Shown: in pieces, positions 42,243 through 51,513 of the stretch
Numbering within the stretch: position 1 is the first letter of the stretch
Layout of the letters: each line of letters starts with the position of its first letter
NCBI GenBank assembly: GCA_009845905.1
Contig: VXYS01000004.1
Coordinates: 339,285 to 403,284, forward strand
Origin: Gammaproteobacteria bacterium
GTDB taxonomy: Bacteria; Pseudomonadota; Gammaproteobacteria; Steroidobacterales; Foliamicaceae
Direction: 5' to 3'
Length of the DNA stretch: 64,000 nucleotides
The notes under the pieces: generated by a model
The model's input: only the letters and a program-made list of their open reading frames with translations
The model's database searches: none
What the model was told of the DNA's origin: nothing
Translations under genes and position numbers: made by a program

Positions 42243-44393
42243 CTATTGTGTTTCCAGCTCAAGTGTGCTGCGGATCGACACATCTTGGCCTTCAAGCACA
42301 GCCTTGGGGATTATGTAGAAAGGCCCCGCCTTGGAATCGGTGGGTCGGCTCGCCATAATGGAATCGACGCTAGATAGTATTCCGCTACGCTTAAGTGCGC
42401 TTTCTAGGTACTCGTCTCCTACAAAACTGCCGGTGGAATTGCAAAATCTGGCTTGTCCGTCTTCATCCAGTTTGGTAGCAACCTGAGCAGATAGTCGAGG
42501 CTTATAGCAGGCAACAACGCTGTCGTGCATGGGATGCTGGTCTGGTAACTCGTAAAACTCGACGCCCTCCCCCGTGGCCGAAGGAAAAAGCGTTCGGCGA
42601 ACTGCCTCCACAAGTTTCGACTCGGCTTGACGCGCCTCGCCTTCATATTGCCCTGCCCTGACTTCTACAGATTCCGTCACCTCCCCAGACTCGGGCATGT
42701 TGGTGCCTACGTCATCGAAATTTAGGATGCGAGCCGGAAGCACAAATGGCTGGTCAGGAGCCGACCAGAAAAAGCAATTGCCCTTGATGGGTTCATTAAG
42801 AACGCTCGCCAGAATATCGTCGGAGAAATGTGCGTTGTGATGTTGCAACGTTTTTAGGTCATGCGCAGATAGAAGGTGGAACGTAAAGAAGTTGTCTCCC
42901 TGGCTCAAAAGTTCTGGGGCCATAGATCCAGGTTGCTGAGTAACCATGATTGCCCCGAGGCCGTACTTGCGACCCTCCTTAGCCCACTGGACGAACGGAC
43001 TCTCATCATTTGCCCGTCGGCCAAGAACACTCTGCGCTTCCTCCAACACGGCAATCGTCGGGATAATTCCTTTCCCTCCTTCAGATGACGTGAAGTTGTA
43101 CTGGTTGTGATCAAAGATTGACTTGAGCAGGAGTCCTGAAATCTGCAGACCTATGGAACCGGTAACCAGCGATAGATCGACAACAACGATCATGCCTTCG
43201 GCAAGGAGCTTCGTGACTCGTTCCTGCAGCGTTCCTTCGGGATCATGAAGCCGGTTCACAATAGTTACAAGATTGCTCCGCATTGCTCTCGATTCGACTC
43301 CGGCGTCACTTTCTCTAAAGCCAGCCATCCTCTGAATCTGCCCTTCCTCAGCGTTGTGTCCATGTTCCGCCACCAAGTCAATTAGATTCCGCCATTGATC
43401 TCTTCTAAGACCTCGCAGCTTATTTACGTTTTGCTGATTTTGTCTGTCTTCAGGAAGGCATAGCGACACAACATCGGAAGGCTTAAGCTCCCGAACATCC
43501 AGCTTTATTCCTCCCACCTTCCAAGAACCGTAGTAAGGACTAGGCTCCAGCCGATTGGTAAACACGGCTATCTTGTCCTTGAGGTGCGGGACGTTGCACA
43601 GGCCAGGCCGCTTGTTTTCGTCAGGCCAGAAATACTCCCCTTCCGGATCAAGGATCAACATGCCCACATTGCGCCCGCTGGCATCCTTAGGCCCTTCTCC
43701 AGCGTAGAGTTGTGAGATCAAGAGCTTCAACATGTTCGACTTTCCATAACCCGCACGAGCGAATACGAAGGATCGTCGGGAAATCAGACTCTTGACATCA
43801 AAATTAACGGGCAAGGACTGCGGTTGCGAAATCAGGAAATCTTCCCCGGCGGGCTCTCCGCCGTTGTAGATCATTTCACCCAAACTAAAGTAGCCAATAG
43901 TTTGAGCTGTACTGGTCTGCGCTCCCAAGTTACATAGGAACGCAAGCACTTCGTCTCCCGGCAATGAAACCCTTGCTCCCAAGTGGGGCAACTTCCGCAC
44001 GGTGGGCACGAATTTCGGATGGTCACCACTGTTTCCACGGTCCACCCGGAGACCCCCAAGAAGGCGAACCTTAACGTTGTAACGTAGCCTCCGCTCTTTG
44101 AGTTGAGCAGGAACTTCCGTATGTGACCGCTGCATTTCTGCCAGATACTCGTCTCCTTCCCTCCCAGCCAGCACACCAACAGGGAAGAAACGGGTGATCC
44201 GCCCGAGTGCGGCTTCGTCCGGAGAACCAAGTTCTACTAGCAGAAACTGGCCGATACGAGGAGTGAGATCTTCATTCGGTTGATATGGAGAGACAATTTC
44301 CGCTCGAAATTCCAGGCCCTCTTCGGTAAACCCCTTAAACATGCCTATCAGACGATTCGGCTCAAATAAGCTAACCACTCGTTCGTCCTCCAC
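42243..44393 (-). CDS. herA: HerA-like hexameric ATPase (DNA translocase)
   Basis: A 716-residue HerA/FtsK-family ATPase. An N-terminal HAS-barrel-like region precedes Walker A (FARAGYGKSN, about residues 211-220), Walker B (MLILDPEGEY, about 246), a second acidic motif IAVLEEAQSVL (about 450) and VTQQPGSMAPELL (about 485). HerA pumps DNA for its partner nuclease NurA. I start at GTG 44393: GAGGG lies nine bases upstream and the overlap with nurA is then 23 bases. The frame is open to 44456. It is the last gene of the DUF4338-NurA-HerA operon, and its base composition is clearly lower in GC than regions 1-3. Confidence 0.9.
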   Translation of the reverse strand: MEDERVVSLFEPNRLIGMFKGFTEEGLEFRAEIVSPYQPNEDLTPRIGQFLLVELGSPDEAALGRITRFFPVGVLAGREGDEYLAEMQRSHTEVPAQLKERRLRYNVKVRLLGGLRVDRGNSGDHPKFVPTVRKLPHLGARVSLPGDEVLAFLCNLGAQTSTAQTIGYFSLGEMIYNGGEPAGEDFLISQPQSLPVNFDVKSLISRRSFVFARAGYGKSNMLKLLISQLYAGEGPKDASGRNVGMLILDPEGEYFWPDENKRPGLCNVPHLKDKIAVFTNRLEPSPYYGSWKVGGIKLDVRELKPSDVVSLCLPEDRQNQQNVNKLRGLRRDQWRNLIDLVAEHGHNAEEGQIQRMAGFRESDAGVESRAMRSNLVTIVNRLHDPEGTLQERVTKLLAEGMIVVVDLSLVTGSIGLQISGLLLKSIFDHNQYNFTSSEGGKGIIPTIAVLEEAQSVLGRRANDESPFVQWAKEGRKYGLGAIMVTQQPGSMAPELLSQGDNFFTFHLLSAHDLKTLQHHNAHFSDDILASVLNEPIKGNCFFWSAPDQPFVLPARILNFDDVGTNMPESGEVTESVEVRAGQYEGEARQAESKLVEAVRRTLFPSATGEGVEFYELPDQHPMHDSVVACYKPRLSAQVATKLDEDGQARFCNSTGSFVGDEYLESALKRSGILSSVDSIMASRPTDSKAGPFYIIPKAVLEGQDVSIRSTLELETQ

Positions 44394-45522
44394 CTTTGAT
44401 AAGCCCTCTGCCAAGATGCACGTGACGGACGATCCGCTCGCGTAGCGAGTCGTCAATATGCTCTTGCAGTGCGTCCGTCATAAGGTCTCCCAGCACGGTC
44501 ATCTCCAGTCCTGTTAACACTGCATGATCGTGCGCACGTTGAAGGGCGCTCGGATAACCTATGATCGGGAAGGTATCGAGGGCATCGTTAACCAAGTATT
44601 CGAGCACCTCGTACTTTCGATCGTCCGGTAGCCAAACCGGCACATCCACGGGAAGAATAGGAGCGTCGGAAGCAGTACCTAATTTCAAGAGATGAAGGCG
44701 ACCGAAGCTCTGATAGAGCTGCTGGTCAGAACTATCGGAATCGTAAGAAGTCTCCAGCCACGTCCGGTCGAAGTTGTAGCACTTCGCTTCTAACTCCTTG
44801 GGCACCTCGGCGTAACAAGGATACTCGCGGTCGAAAGTTCGCTCTAGCAACATCGCCAAGCTCAACTTGCTGAGCACTGCGGAGGTCTTGGCCACGCCTA
44901 GTAGAAAAACCTTGCGCTTCCTACCCTCCAGTTGCGATTCGAAAATGCTTCGGAAAGCCCGATCCAGTCTAGGAAACGTCCGCCGCTTTATGGTCTTTGT
45001 CCGCAGCAGCCCATCACGTAATAAGAGAACATCTACGGGCCAGTTTTGTGAAGCCAAATCAAGAAGTACCGCCCATTCGACAATGTCCCGGAAGGCCCGG
45101 ACGCGCCCACGATTGTCCGACACTCTTTCGACATCCCTACTCTTGTTGCTACCAAGCAAGTAGGAAAGATCATCAAAGTCTATGCCGAGCGATCGAAGAA
45201 AACTCTGCATTACAGTAAGGTTCTCGCTCAATTGCCGAAACACGGAGTCATCTTCCGAGATAGCGATGATCTCTTGAACGAGCTCTTCGCCCTCGCTATC
45301 AACCACTCGAATAATTTCGAGGTTTAGCGGTTCGAAAGTAAGCCGGTTTTCTCCTCCATCAGTCGCAAGAGGAGCAACTGTCTTGCATGGGCGATAGTGG
45401 AGTTTCTTGACCTCAAGCTTTCTGACCTCTTGGCGCAGCTCTTCTATTTGAGCCGCCTCCTTTTCGACGGCCTCGGCCATTCTGGCCTTCAGGTCATCGT
45501 AGGCTACTTCTGCAAGTGCCAT
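44371..45522 (-). CDS. nurA: NurA family nuclease
   Basis: A 383-residue protein with the NurA domain. The metal-binding aspartates are seen in APLATDGGENRL (D55) and in VDVLLLRDGLLR (D164/D170), with KRKVFLLGVAKTS following and the typical C-terminal RAHDHAVLTGLEM. An N-terminal coiled coil covers residues about 8-40. NurA is a 5'-3' nuclease that works inside or on the HerA ring. The gene ends overlapping herA and starts 18 bp after the DUF4338 stop, so the three are one transcript. Bacterial NurA-HerA pairs are often found in defence loci. Confidence 0.85.
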   Translation of the reverse strand: MALAEVAYDDLKARMAEAVEKEAAQIEELRQEVRKLEVKKLHYRPCKTVAPLATDGGENRLTFEPLNLEIIRVVDSEGEELVQEIIAISEDDSVFRQLSENLTVMQSFLRSLGIDFDDLSYLLGSNKSRDVERVSDNRGRVRAFRDIVEWAVLLDLASQNWPVDVLLLRDGLLRTKTIKRRTFPRLDRAFRSIFESQLEGRKRKVFLLGVAKTSAVLSKLSLAMLLERTFDREYPCYAEVPKELEAKCYNFDRTWLETSYDSDSSDQQLYQSFGRLHLLKLGTASDAPILPVDVPVWLPDDRKYEVLEYLVNDALDTFPIIGYPSALQRAHDHAVLTGLEMTVLGDLMTDALQEHIDDSLRERIVRHVHLGRGLIKGGGRTSG

Positions 45523-45540
45523 GCTTCAGCCTTTTCTTAT

Positions 45541-46683
45541 TCATGTTTTAGCCCGAACTTGCCTCAGAATATCTCGATGGACCACATCCTTGTAGCGGGA
45601 ATCTCTATGTGCTCTAGGAAGCAACCATCGCTCTCGAAAAAAAGACATCAAATCGCCTACTGAACGATCAAAGAACTCAGGCGACTCCTTCCCTTCCCGA
45701 AGGAATCCCTTCCAATTCGTACAAAGCGGAGCAGCAAAAACTTCGCGCTTAATCCCATGCTGAAGTGCAGTGGCCGGAATCTCTAGTTCCCGCAGACACG
45801 ATCGAATAACTCTTAACTTCCAGCTAGGTCCGCCCCCATACTTGTAGCTGGAAAAAACTTCCGGGGATTCCTGCCGCATAAAGTCTGCAATCGCTTCGAA
45901 CTGACCATTGCCCAAGTGAAAGTGTCCCCAACCCAGGGTCATGCCGAGGCTAGCCCAGATCGGTTCTCCATTCCTCTTCAACCTGTTCAACATAGAAGAA
46001 CGCCCCATTGCGGAGGTGGTTGTCAACAGAACAAGATGCGGGTCACGAACAAGCTTGAGAATCCCCGACGGACGCCCTTCGTAACGGTCGACAAAACACT
46101 CTCTAACCTCATTTGAGGTCGCTAGCATCGCCACAAGCTTGCCTCCAAGCAAGAAGTTGTAAGGCAGCACGGCCCCAAGCACATATGCGTCCATGACATG
46201 CCAAAGGCGACGACGCTTATCGTCATTACCCCAGCCAATCCATGAATCTCGCACCGCGAGGCAATACACAGGATCAGCAAGTCCCAAGACACCAATTAGC
46301 TTCTCGTTGGCTTCATCGAATATGAGGAACCGCATACGCCGACCGTAACCACTAGAGACTGGAATGCTCCATAAGAGGCATGCATACCGGAAGATGTCGG
46401 ACTGCAATCTCGATTTAACCAGTTCAATTCGCGGATGCACGCTAGCGGGAGTAACTTCGCTGCCTTTGGCAAAGTAAGGAAGCGCGCGCCGCTCGAGCCT
46501 ATGCAACAATTGTTCCTTTTCTGCAATAAACCGCTGACGTTCGGCTAAGTACATATTCCGTATGCAACTCTTGTCTGTGTAAGTAGGTGGAATCACTTGA
46601 TCGGCCGCAAATGTAAAGCCTTGATCCTCAAGGTCACTTACTAAGCGTTTCCTCAACTCCGCCCTACGTGAGTCCAAGATCAA
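45541..46683 (-). CDS. DUF4338 (DruA-like) protein
   Basis: A 380-residue protein. The N-terminus (RRAELRKRLVSDLEDQGFTF, then the KSCIRNMYLAERQRF segment) and core (GRRMRFLIFDEANEKLIGVL, RDSWIGWG at about 145-152) match DUF4338, the domain of DruA in type I Druantia defence systems. Its biochemical role is unknown. The start is a TTG at 46683 with AGGGGG eight bases upstream and an in-frame stop just before it. No Druantia helicase (DruE) is nearby; instead it is joined to nurA by an 18-bp gap, which is an unusual partner. Confidence 0.75.
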   Translation of the reverse strand: MILDSRRAELRKRLVSDLEDQGFTFAADQVIPPTYTDKSCIRNMYLAERQRFIAEKEQLLHRLERRALPYFAKGSEVTPASVHPRIELVKSRLQSDIFRYACLLWSIPVSSGYGRRMRFLIFDEANEKLIGVLGLADPVYCLAVRDSWIGWGNDDKRRRLWHVMDAYVLGAVLPYNFLLGGKLVAMLATSNEVRECFVDRYEGRPSGILKLVRDPHLVLLTTTSAMGRSSMLNRLKRNGEPIWASLGMTLGWGHFHLGNGQFEAIADFMRQESPEVFSSYKYGGGPSWKLRVIRSCLRELEIPATALQHGIKREVFAAPLCTNWKGFLREGKESPEFFDRSVGDLMSFFRERWLLPRAHRDSRYKDVVHRDILRQVRAKT

Positions 46684-46915
46684 CTTATTTACCCCCTAGT
46701 CCAATCCGAATCACGGCGAGAGTTTGCTAATGATGAGAGCCCCAATTCCCGACGCCTCCGTGAGAGTCCCGCTTGGATTAGAGGCATTCTTGACATCTGC
46801 CTTCGAACATCACGGCATCGTTGGCGTCGTCTCGAAAACTCATCCCCACTTGCCAGCCATCATTGAGCCGGACAGACTTAGGAATTGCATATTCCCCAAA
46901 CTCTGAGGGGCCCAA
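46684..46915. other. 232-bp gap between the TIGR04141 and DUF4338 genes
   Basis: The gap holds no minus-strand coding sequence that I can support. It probably contains the promoter of the DUF4338-NurA-HerA operon. A 60-codon plus-strand frame is present but has no recognisable features. Confidence 0.5.
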
Positions 46916-48562
46916 CTATATTCGCTCGGGCAGCACTTCAATAAAGCGAACGCAAACTTCATAGCCCATAGCCTGCAAGCCCCGGACTTCATCTCGAAGG
47001 GAAATCTTGCTAAAGAACGGGATGTTGAACTCACCATTCTGTCGCTTCACGTCGATAATCCAAAATTCAACTGTCCATTTCCTAGACTCATCTTTGATAG
47101 CTATATTTAATTGTTGCCGGGTATCGCTCCCTTCGATTTCCTCAACTTTTGACAATAGTTGGTTCCAAGTAGCCGTATACCTTTTAAATCGCTGGGCGGA
47201 ATTAGATCCCTGCTTTAGGAAGTGACTAAGGACACTGGAGCGTCGAGAACTTTTCTTTATGTGAATGAATCTCTTCCTTGAAATATCCAAAGCATCACAT
47301 GCCTCAAAGCGTGAACCACGCACGTCTGGAAGGTCAATCAATTTTTGATCCAAGTGCACGAATCCGTGCTCTGCGCAGAGCCGCTCGTTGTACGTCGCCT
47401 CAGTTTCAAACCGTGCGCTCTTGCCATTTGAATTCAGCTTTCTAGGCGGTGCGGGCGACCGTTCCTCCCAGCCTTTGACGACGCGAGAAAACGATTCCTC
47501 AATCGCCTCGCGAAAATTGTCGTCAATGCAATACCATTGTCCTTCGTTGACTGCATATCGTGATTCCTTGTACACAATCGATCCTACAAGTGCTGAATGA
47601 ATTGACCAGCTTTGATTTGGCCTGCTGCCATCTTCAAACATGGCCACAACCTTATGCTGCCGCAAGGTCTGAGCGTCTATATCTTGGAGGCGCGTACCCA
47701 TCGCATTGATATAGTTTCTAAGTAGGAGATCCGGGAAAAAGTGTCGCAACCTGGGGCCAAGAAATTTATAACCAACGCCTTCAATTTCGCTTGTTGCGGG
47801 GAGGCCAAGCTCGAAATTCTCTTCTCTCTCGCGAATTTTTTCCGCAGCCAACTCATTCAGCGTAGAGATTAATTCGTGATCGGTAATCGGACGTACAAAA
47901 TCAATAATCCGGAAACTTGTCGTTCGATACCTGTTCGATTGAAAAAATGCAATGGCCTCCGCTGCCAATTGGGGCAGTTCACTTAAGTTAAAGTCGCCTG
48001 TCGACTGTAGTGATCTAGCACCAGAAATCATCTCAGCCCGCGAATCCTCTCGCGTTGAGCCGCTGAGTCTTCGCACCAGATCGAGTGCATCATCAAAACC
48101 AAAAGAACTAAAGTCTCTTTGAAAAGGTGAGAGCGCCACTCCACGCATCGCGTCCGCTAAATTCGTGCGTTCTAATCGCTTAAGATTCTTCTCATCAAGA
48201 GAATTAAGCGCTACCCGTAAACCAAAGTCTGTCTCCAGGACCGCCTCGTTTAGATACATCCACCCGTGCGCAAAGGTAGATGCACAAATCCTTCCATCAA
48301 CTCTGAATGCAAGCACTGCACATATCGACCTCGTTTGAAAGTTTCCAGTAATTTCGAAATTCGATCGCAGTTCTTGAAGCCAGCTTGGCATTCTTGTGCC
48401 ACCAACAAAGACAAAAAGCCTAGACCCTTCACCAAATCCATCATCGCTAACCATGATCGTTGATGAGTCAGTCAATCGCCTCTTTGCATTAGGACTTAGA
48501 ACGTCCTCTAATCTGTCGACGCTCGCTTTGGCGAGATGTAGTGTGAAAGTTTTTTTTGGCAT
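46916..48562 (-). CDS. TIGR04141/DUF6119 family sporadically distributed protein
   Basis: A 548-residue protein from the ATG at 48562; the frame is open to 48610. It has the marks of the TIGR04141 family: MPKKTFTLHLAKASVDRLED at the start, GGTRMPSWLQEL, SICAVLAFRVDGRICASTFA followed by HGWMYLNEAVLETDFGLRVA, and a C-terminal region (KRFIHIKKSSRRSSVLSHFL, then QGSNSAQRF) that in this family lies next to a nuclease-like fold. Its patchy distribution and island context suggest phage defence, but no function is established. It lies 232 bp before the DUF4338 operon on the same strand. An eight-A run covers codons 3-5. Confidence 0.85.
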   Translation of the reverse strand: MPKKTFTLHLAKASVDRLEDVLSPNAKRRLTDSSTIMVSDDGFGEGSRLFVFVGGTRMPSWLQELRSNFEITGNFQTRSICAVLAFRVDGRICASTFAHGWMYLNEAVLETDFGLRVALNSLDEKNLKRLERTNLADAMRGVALSPFQRDFSSFGFDDALDLVRRLSGSTREDSRAEMISGARSLQSTGDFNLSELPQLAAEAIAFFQSNRYRTTSFRIIDFVRPITDHELISTLNELAAEKIREREENFELGLPATSEIEGVGYKFLGPRLRHFFPDLLLRNYINAMGTRLQDIDAQTLRQHKVVAMFEDGSRPNQSWSIHSALVGSIVYKESRYAVNEGQWYCIDDNFREAIEESFSRVVKGWEERSPAPPRKLNSNGKSARFETEATYNERLCAEHGFVHLDQKLIDLPDVRGSRFEACDALDISRKRFIHIKKSSRRSSVLSHFLKQGSNSAQRFKRYTATWNQLLSKVEEIEGSDTRQQLNIAIKDESRKWTVEFWIIDVKRQNGEFNIPFFSKISLRDEVRGLQAMGYEVCVRFIEVLPERI

Positions 48563-48790
48563 GGCGTAATGCCCAGCTAACCAGCATGGGGCTACGTTAT
48601 TTTTTGCCAACCCGTTGAGAACGCAAATTGCAGCTTCTCGAATTCGTGGCTAAACAATGTATATTCTGCTTCAATACATTATCTACGAATAAGAAAAAAG
48701 CGTGGCCACCAAACTGCTCCGCATGTTGCGTGCCGCTTCAGAGTCCAAGATTCCTGGAAGGGTCGAAGCAGTGCAATTGAGTAACACGGT

Positions 48791-49339
48791 ATGAGCGATG
48801 CGCCAATAATTCGCTTTTCCACGTTTCCACGCACCAGGGTTCCTCCGAGCTTTATTAAAGATGTCGTAGAAGTGTTTCAGACCAATTGTGGTCAAATTGG
48901 AACGAATCCGCAAAAGAAGGGCCTGACCAGCGATGAAATGCTCGCCGTGCTTCGCGACGATCTGACTAACTTAGGATTTCATGTAGAAGCGAGCAAGCTT
49001 GCCAAAGACAAGATCCGACGCCCGGTCTTCTTTGGTGAAAACGCACGGCCCTACCTTCAATACGAGCTAGACGCGTGGCATCCAGACTGGCGGGCCGGGC
49101 TAGAGATCGAGGCAGGGAGAGCCTGGATGGGCAACGCGATTTATCGTGACCTTATTCAAGCACTAGTTATGGTCGAAACAGACCACTTGTTTCTCGCGGT
49201 TCCAAATGGCTATCGTTACATGAGTGGTGGCAGACAAGTAACAAGCCGGGACTATGAGCACACCGTGACAGTGGCAGATGCACTCTATGCCCACTCGAGG
49301 ATTGACATGCCGTATTCGCTCTGCGTAATCGGGTACTAA
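48791..49339 (+). CDS. Possible PD-(D/E)XK nuclease-like protein
   Basis: A 182-residue protein of no named family that I can assign. The C-terminal half reads YELDAWHPDWRAGLEIEAGR then AWMGNAIYRDLIQALVMVET, an aspartate followed at the right distance by E-x-E, which resembles restriction-enzyme cores of the BglII/BamHI type with glutamate in place of lysine. This is tentative. It diverges from the TIGR04141 gene across about 230 bp and may share a control region with it. Confidence 0.55.
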   Translation: MSDAPIIRFSTFPRTRVPPSFIKDVVEVFQTNCGQIGTNPQKKGLTSDEMLAVLRDDLTNLGFHVEASKLAKDKIRRPVFFGENARPYLQYELDAWHPDWRAGLEIEAGRAWMGNAIYRDLIQALVMVETDHLFLAVPNGYRYMSGGRQVTSRDYEHTVTVADALYAHSRIDMPYSLCVIGY

Positions 49340-49357
49340 GCGAGACCTCTATTCCTA

Positions 49358-50284
49358 TTAGGCCGCGCGCTTGAACATCTCAAACCGCTGCGCCAACCGA
49401 TCCCTATCCGGATAGTCTTCGGATCGGCGTGGCAGAAAAATCTGGTCTCCATCGAGCAGTTTGAGCGCCTCAAGCATCTTGCCGTCGCGCTGATCCAGAA
49501 GGCGATCCGAAACGTGCACCCGATAGTCGGGATCGATGCCGATCAGGTAAGCATCGAATGCTGCGTGATGGATCTTGGAGAGTGGCAATCCGTTCGGCAC
49601 AACGGGCTGTCCCAATTGTTCGTTTTTGTCAGAAATAATGTGCGCGGCGTCAAGCAGCCTCTTCTCAGGCAGTCCGGAAAGCGAACAGCGTCCTGCATAA
49701 GCGCTGATCACGGCCTCGCGGAACGAAGCCTGGTGTAGTCGCTGCTTGACAGTGCGAAGCGCATAACGGCGTTCTTGTACGTTTTGGGGAGCAACAAGTT
49801 CTATCTGATCCCGAGCCCCAAACACGACTCGGGCCTTGAGCGCCTTTGCATCCCAGCCAGCTATATAGACAGGCCATATTGGTTGGTAACGACCGGGTGC
49901 TATACCGAGAAAGTAAATCACACCGACCTGGTTCTCGTATGCTGCTCGAAGCCATTGGTTATCGGCAGCGTTCGGATCGCTCCCCATGAAGGCATAGTCG
50001 ATGCCGTCATCGCCGTCGTAGATTTGGTCGTGAGCTTCTAACTGATCGTCGTACCAGACACGTCCGCCGGGCTTGGGAATAACGGTCTTGATGGAAAGCA
50101 GGTAACGCATCTGCCTTGGCTTGAAAATCCCGCGCTGCGGGTTAACGAGCGGGATGCGCTCATCCTGGAAAATGAACCCGGTGCTCAACTCCCTGTGCGT
50201 AAGGTGACCATGCATTTTGGACAACATTTCGACGCGTTTGAACGCGGCAAGGCGCATCAGGATGTCGGTGTCGTTGGAGCTCAC
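49358..50284 (-). CDS. HNH restriction endonuclease-like protein
   Basis: About 308 residues from a GTG at 50284; an ATG at 50257 and a TTG at 50356 are alternatives. The N-terminal part (MRLAAFKRVEMLSKMHG, RYLLSIKT, RVWYDDQLEAHDQIYD) and the C-terminal HNH core (GRCSLSGLPEKRLLDAAHII, then NGLPLSKIHHAAFDAY) match putative HNH restriction endonucleases with a SRA/EVE-like front part. Such proteins cut foreign, sometimes modified, DNA. It converges on the nuclease-like gene at 48791 with an 18-bp gap. Confidence 0.88.
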   Translation of the reverse strand: MSSNDTDILMRLAAFKRVEMLSKMHGHLTHRELSTGFIFQDERIPLVNPQRGIFKPRQMRYLLSIKTVIPKPGGRVWYDDQLEAHDQIYDGDDGIDYAFMGSDPNAADNQWLRAAYENQVGVIYFLGIAPGRYQPIWPVYIAGWDAKALKARVVFGARDQIELVAPQNVQERRYALRTVKQRLHQASFREAVISAYAGRCSLSGLPEKRLLDAAHIISDKNEQLGQPVVPNGLPLSKIHHAAFDAYLIGIDPDYRVHVSDRLLDQRDGKMLEALKLLDGDQIFLPRRSEDYPDRDRLAQRFEMFKRAA

Positions 50285-50566
50285 AGGGAAAACTTGGCCT
50301 CGGCGAGGTGCGTAGGTTACCAGGCTTGACGAGTTTGGTGATTGTTGGCATGTCAAGTGGGAAATTGTGCGTGTTTGACCACATTTGTGTGGACAGCGGG
50401 AATGAGTTTAGCGGAACGTCGCCTAAGTCCTATTTTTCTCCGTTGTCTACCAATCCGAAAGAGTCCACAAGGCCTATGTCGGACAAGTGATCTGCTTCTT
50501 CTGGCTCATTCGAAGTCATAGCACTTCAAGTGCATGGCGGCAAGCAATTCAGGCAAATTGCCGCTG

Positions 50567-51349
50567 CTATAAATCTTCAATCATCTTTTCCACTATGTCG
50601 TAGCCGCGGTTGCCTGTGACATGGGTAAACCCCGCAAAGATTTCGTATATGAACCGGCATAACAACTTATTGTCTTCATAGTCATCAACTTTCAACTCGC
50701 CGAGCCCGAGTAGGCGCACTTCCAAGCGCTTGAAAAACTTGCGCGTTTTTGCGTCGGTGATCGTGTAATTGTGAAGGACGTAGTCAATTTCCTTCGCCAA
50801 CATTCTCAGTAGCCACTGGATCTCTTGGAATTCTCCCCCGCCCTCGTCGAGACCGTTGCTAAACGCATAGAACCCTTCGTCCGCCTCGCGCCCTCCGCTA
50901 AACGCCTCCCTGAAACCGCCAACAGTCACGAGTCTCTTCTCCGTGTTCCCATCGACACGAAGGTCCTTCCGACCGCCCTTCTTGCTAGCAAAGATAATCT
51001 GCACCGCGATGTCTTCTTTAAGGTCCCTGTAAAATTTCCTGAAGTCGTTCTTAATGGCTTTGCGCTTTCTGTGCTCCGGGACCCATACGACAAGGAAATA
51101 GAAAAAGAACGAAACGAGGCCACCTGTCAGAAAAGGGGTGGACAGGCCATAAAGGCGATCCCACCACGGCCTACTGGCGAGAAAAATGCCAAGGTACTCG
51201 CTTCCAACAGCGAGGACGAATAAGACAAGCGTCAGGACAAACCAAAAGAAGACACTAGAAAGGAGCTTTGGCACTTTTTGAGCGCTGGTAGCGCCCCGCT
51301 TGCGAATCAGTTTCATCACCATATGAACCTTAACGGTCCAGGCTCTCAT
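50567..51349 (-). CDS. Two-helix membrane protein of unknown function
   Basis: A 260-residue hypothetical protein. Two membrane helices are visible (about residues 33-55, FFWFVLTLVLFVLAVGSEYL, and about 73-92, GGLVSFFFYFLVVWVP), followed by a cytoplasmic, mostly helical domain (HRKRKAIKNDFRKFYRDLKE onward). No family is recognised. Membrane-anchored effectors with this layout occur in abortive-infection systems, but there is no direct evidence here. Confidence 0.6.
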   Translation of the reverse strand: MRAWTVKVHMVMKLIRKRGATSAQKVPKLLSSVFFWFVLTLVLFVLAVGSEYLGIFLASRPWWDRLYGLSTPFLTGGLVSFFFYFLVVWVPEHRKRKAIKNDFRKFYRDLKEDIAVQIIFASKKGGRKDLRVDGNTEKRLVTVGGFREAFSGGREADEGFYAFSNGLDEGGGEFQEIQWLLRMLAKEIDYVLHNYTITDAKTRKFFKRLEVRLLGLGELKVDDYEDNKLLCRFIYEIFAGFTHVTGNRGYDIVEKMIEDL

Positions 51350-51513
51350 TCCGAGACAGCTTGTGTGACACTAGTAAAACACCTTGCTAACCCCTGCCTC
51401 GACCATAGACTAAAATTCGCCCGCCAGTCCTTTGCAGGGAATGCCTATGGCTCTCCAAGCACCTTTGCAGACACACGGATTTGAGTCCAGGAAATGAAAC
51501 GAGAAGGTTCCCG

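Noticed and set aside
45541..46683. A full Druantia system
   Set aside because: Only the DUF4338 domain is present; there is no DruE helicase or other Druantia gene in the window.
46724..46906. 60-codon plus-strand frame between TIGR04141 and DUF4338 genes
   Set aside because: It runs against the operon, has no ribosome-binding site that I can support and no recognisable motif.
50308..50490. 60-codon plus-strand frame upstream of the HNH gene
   Set aside because: It overlaps the HNH 5' region in antisense and lacks any feature; likely chance.
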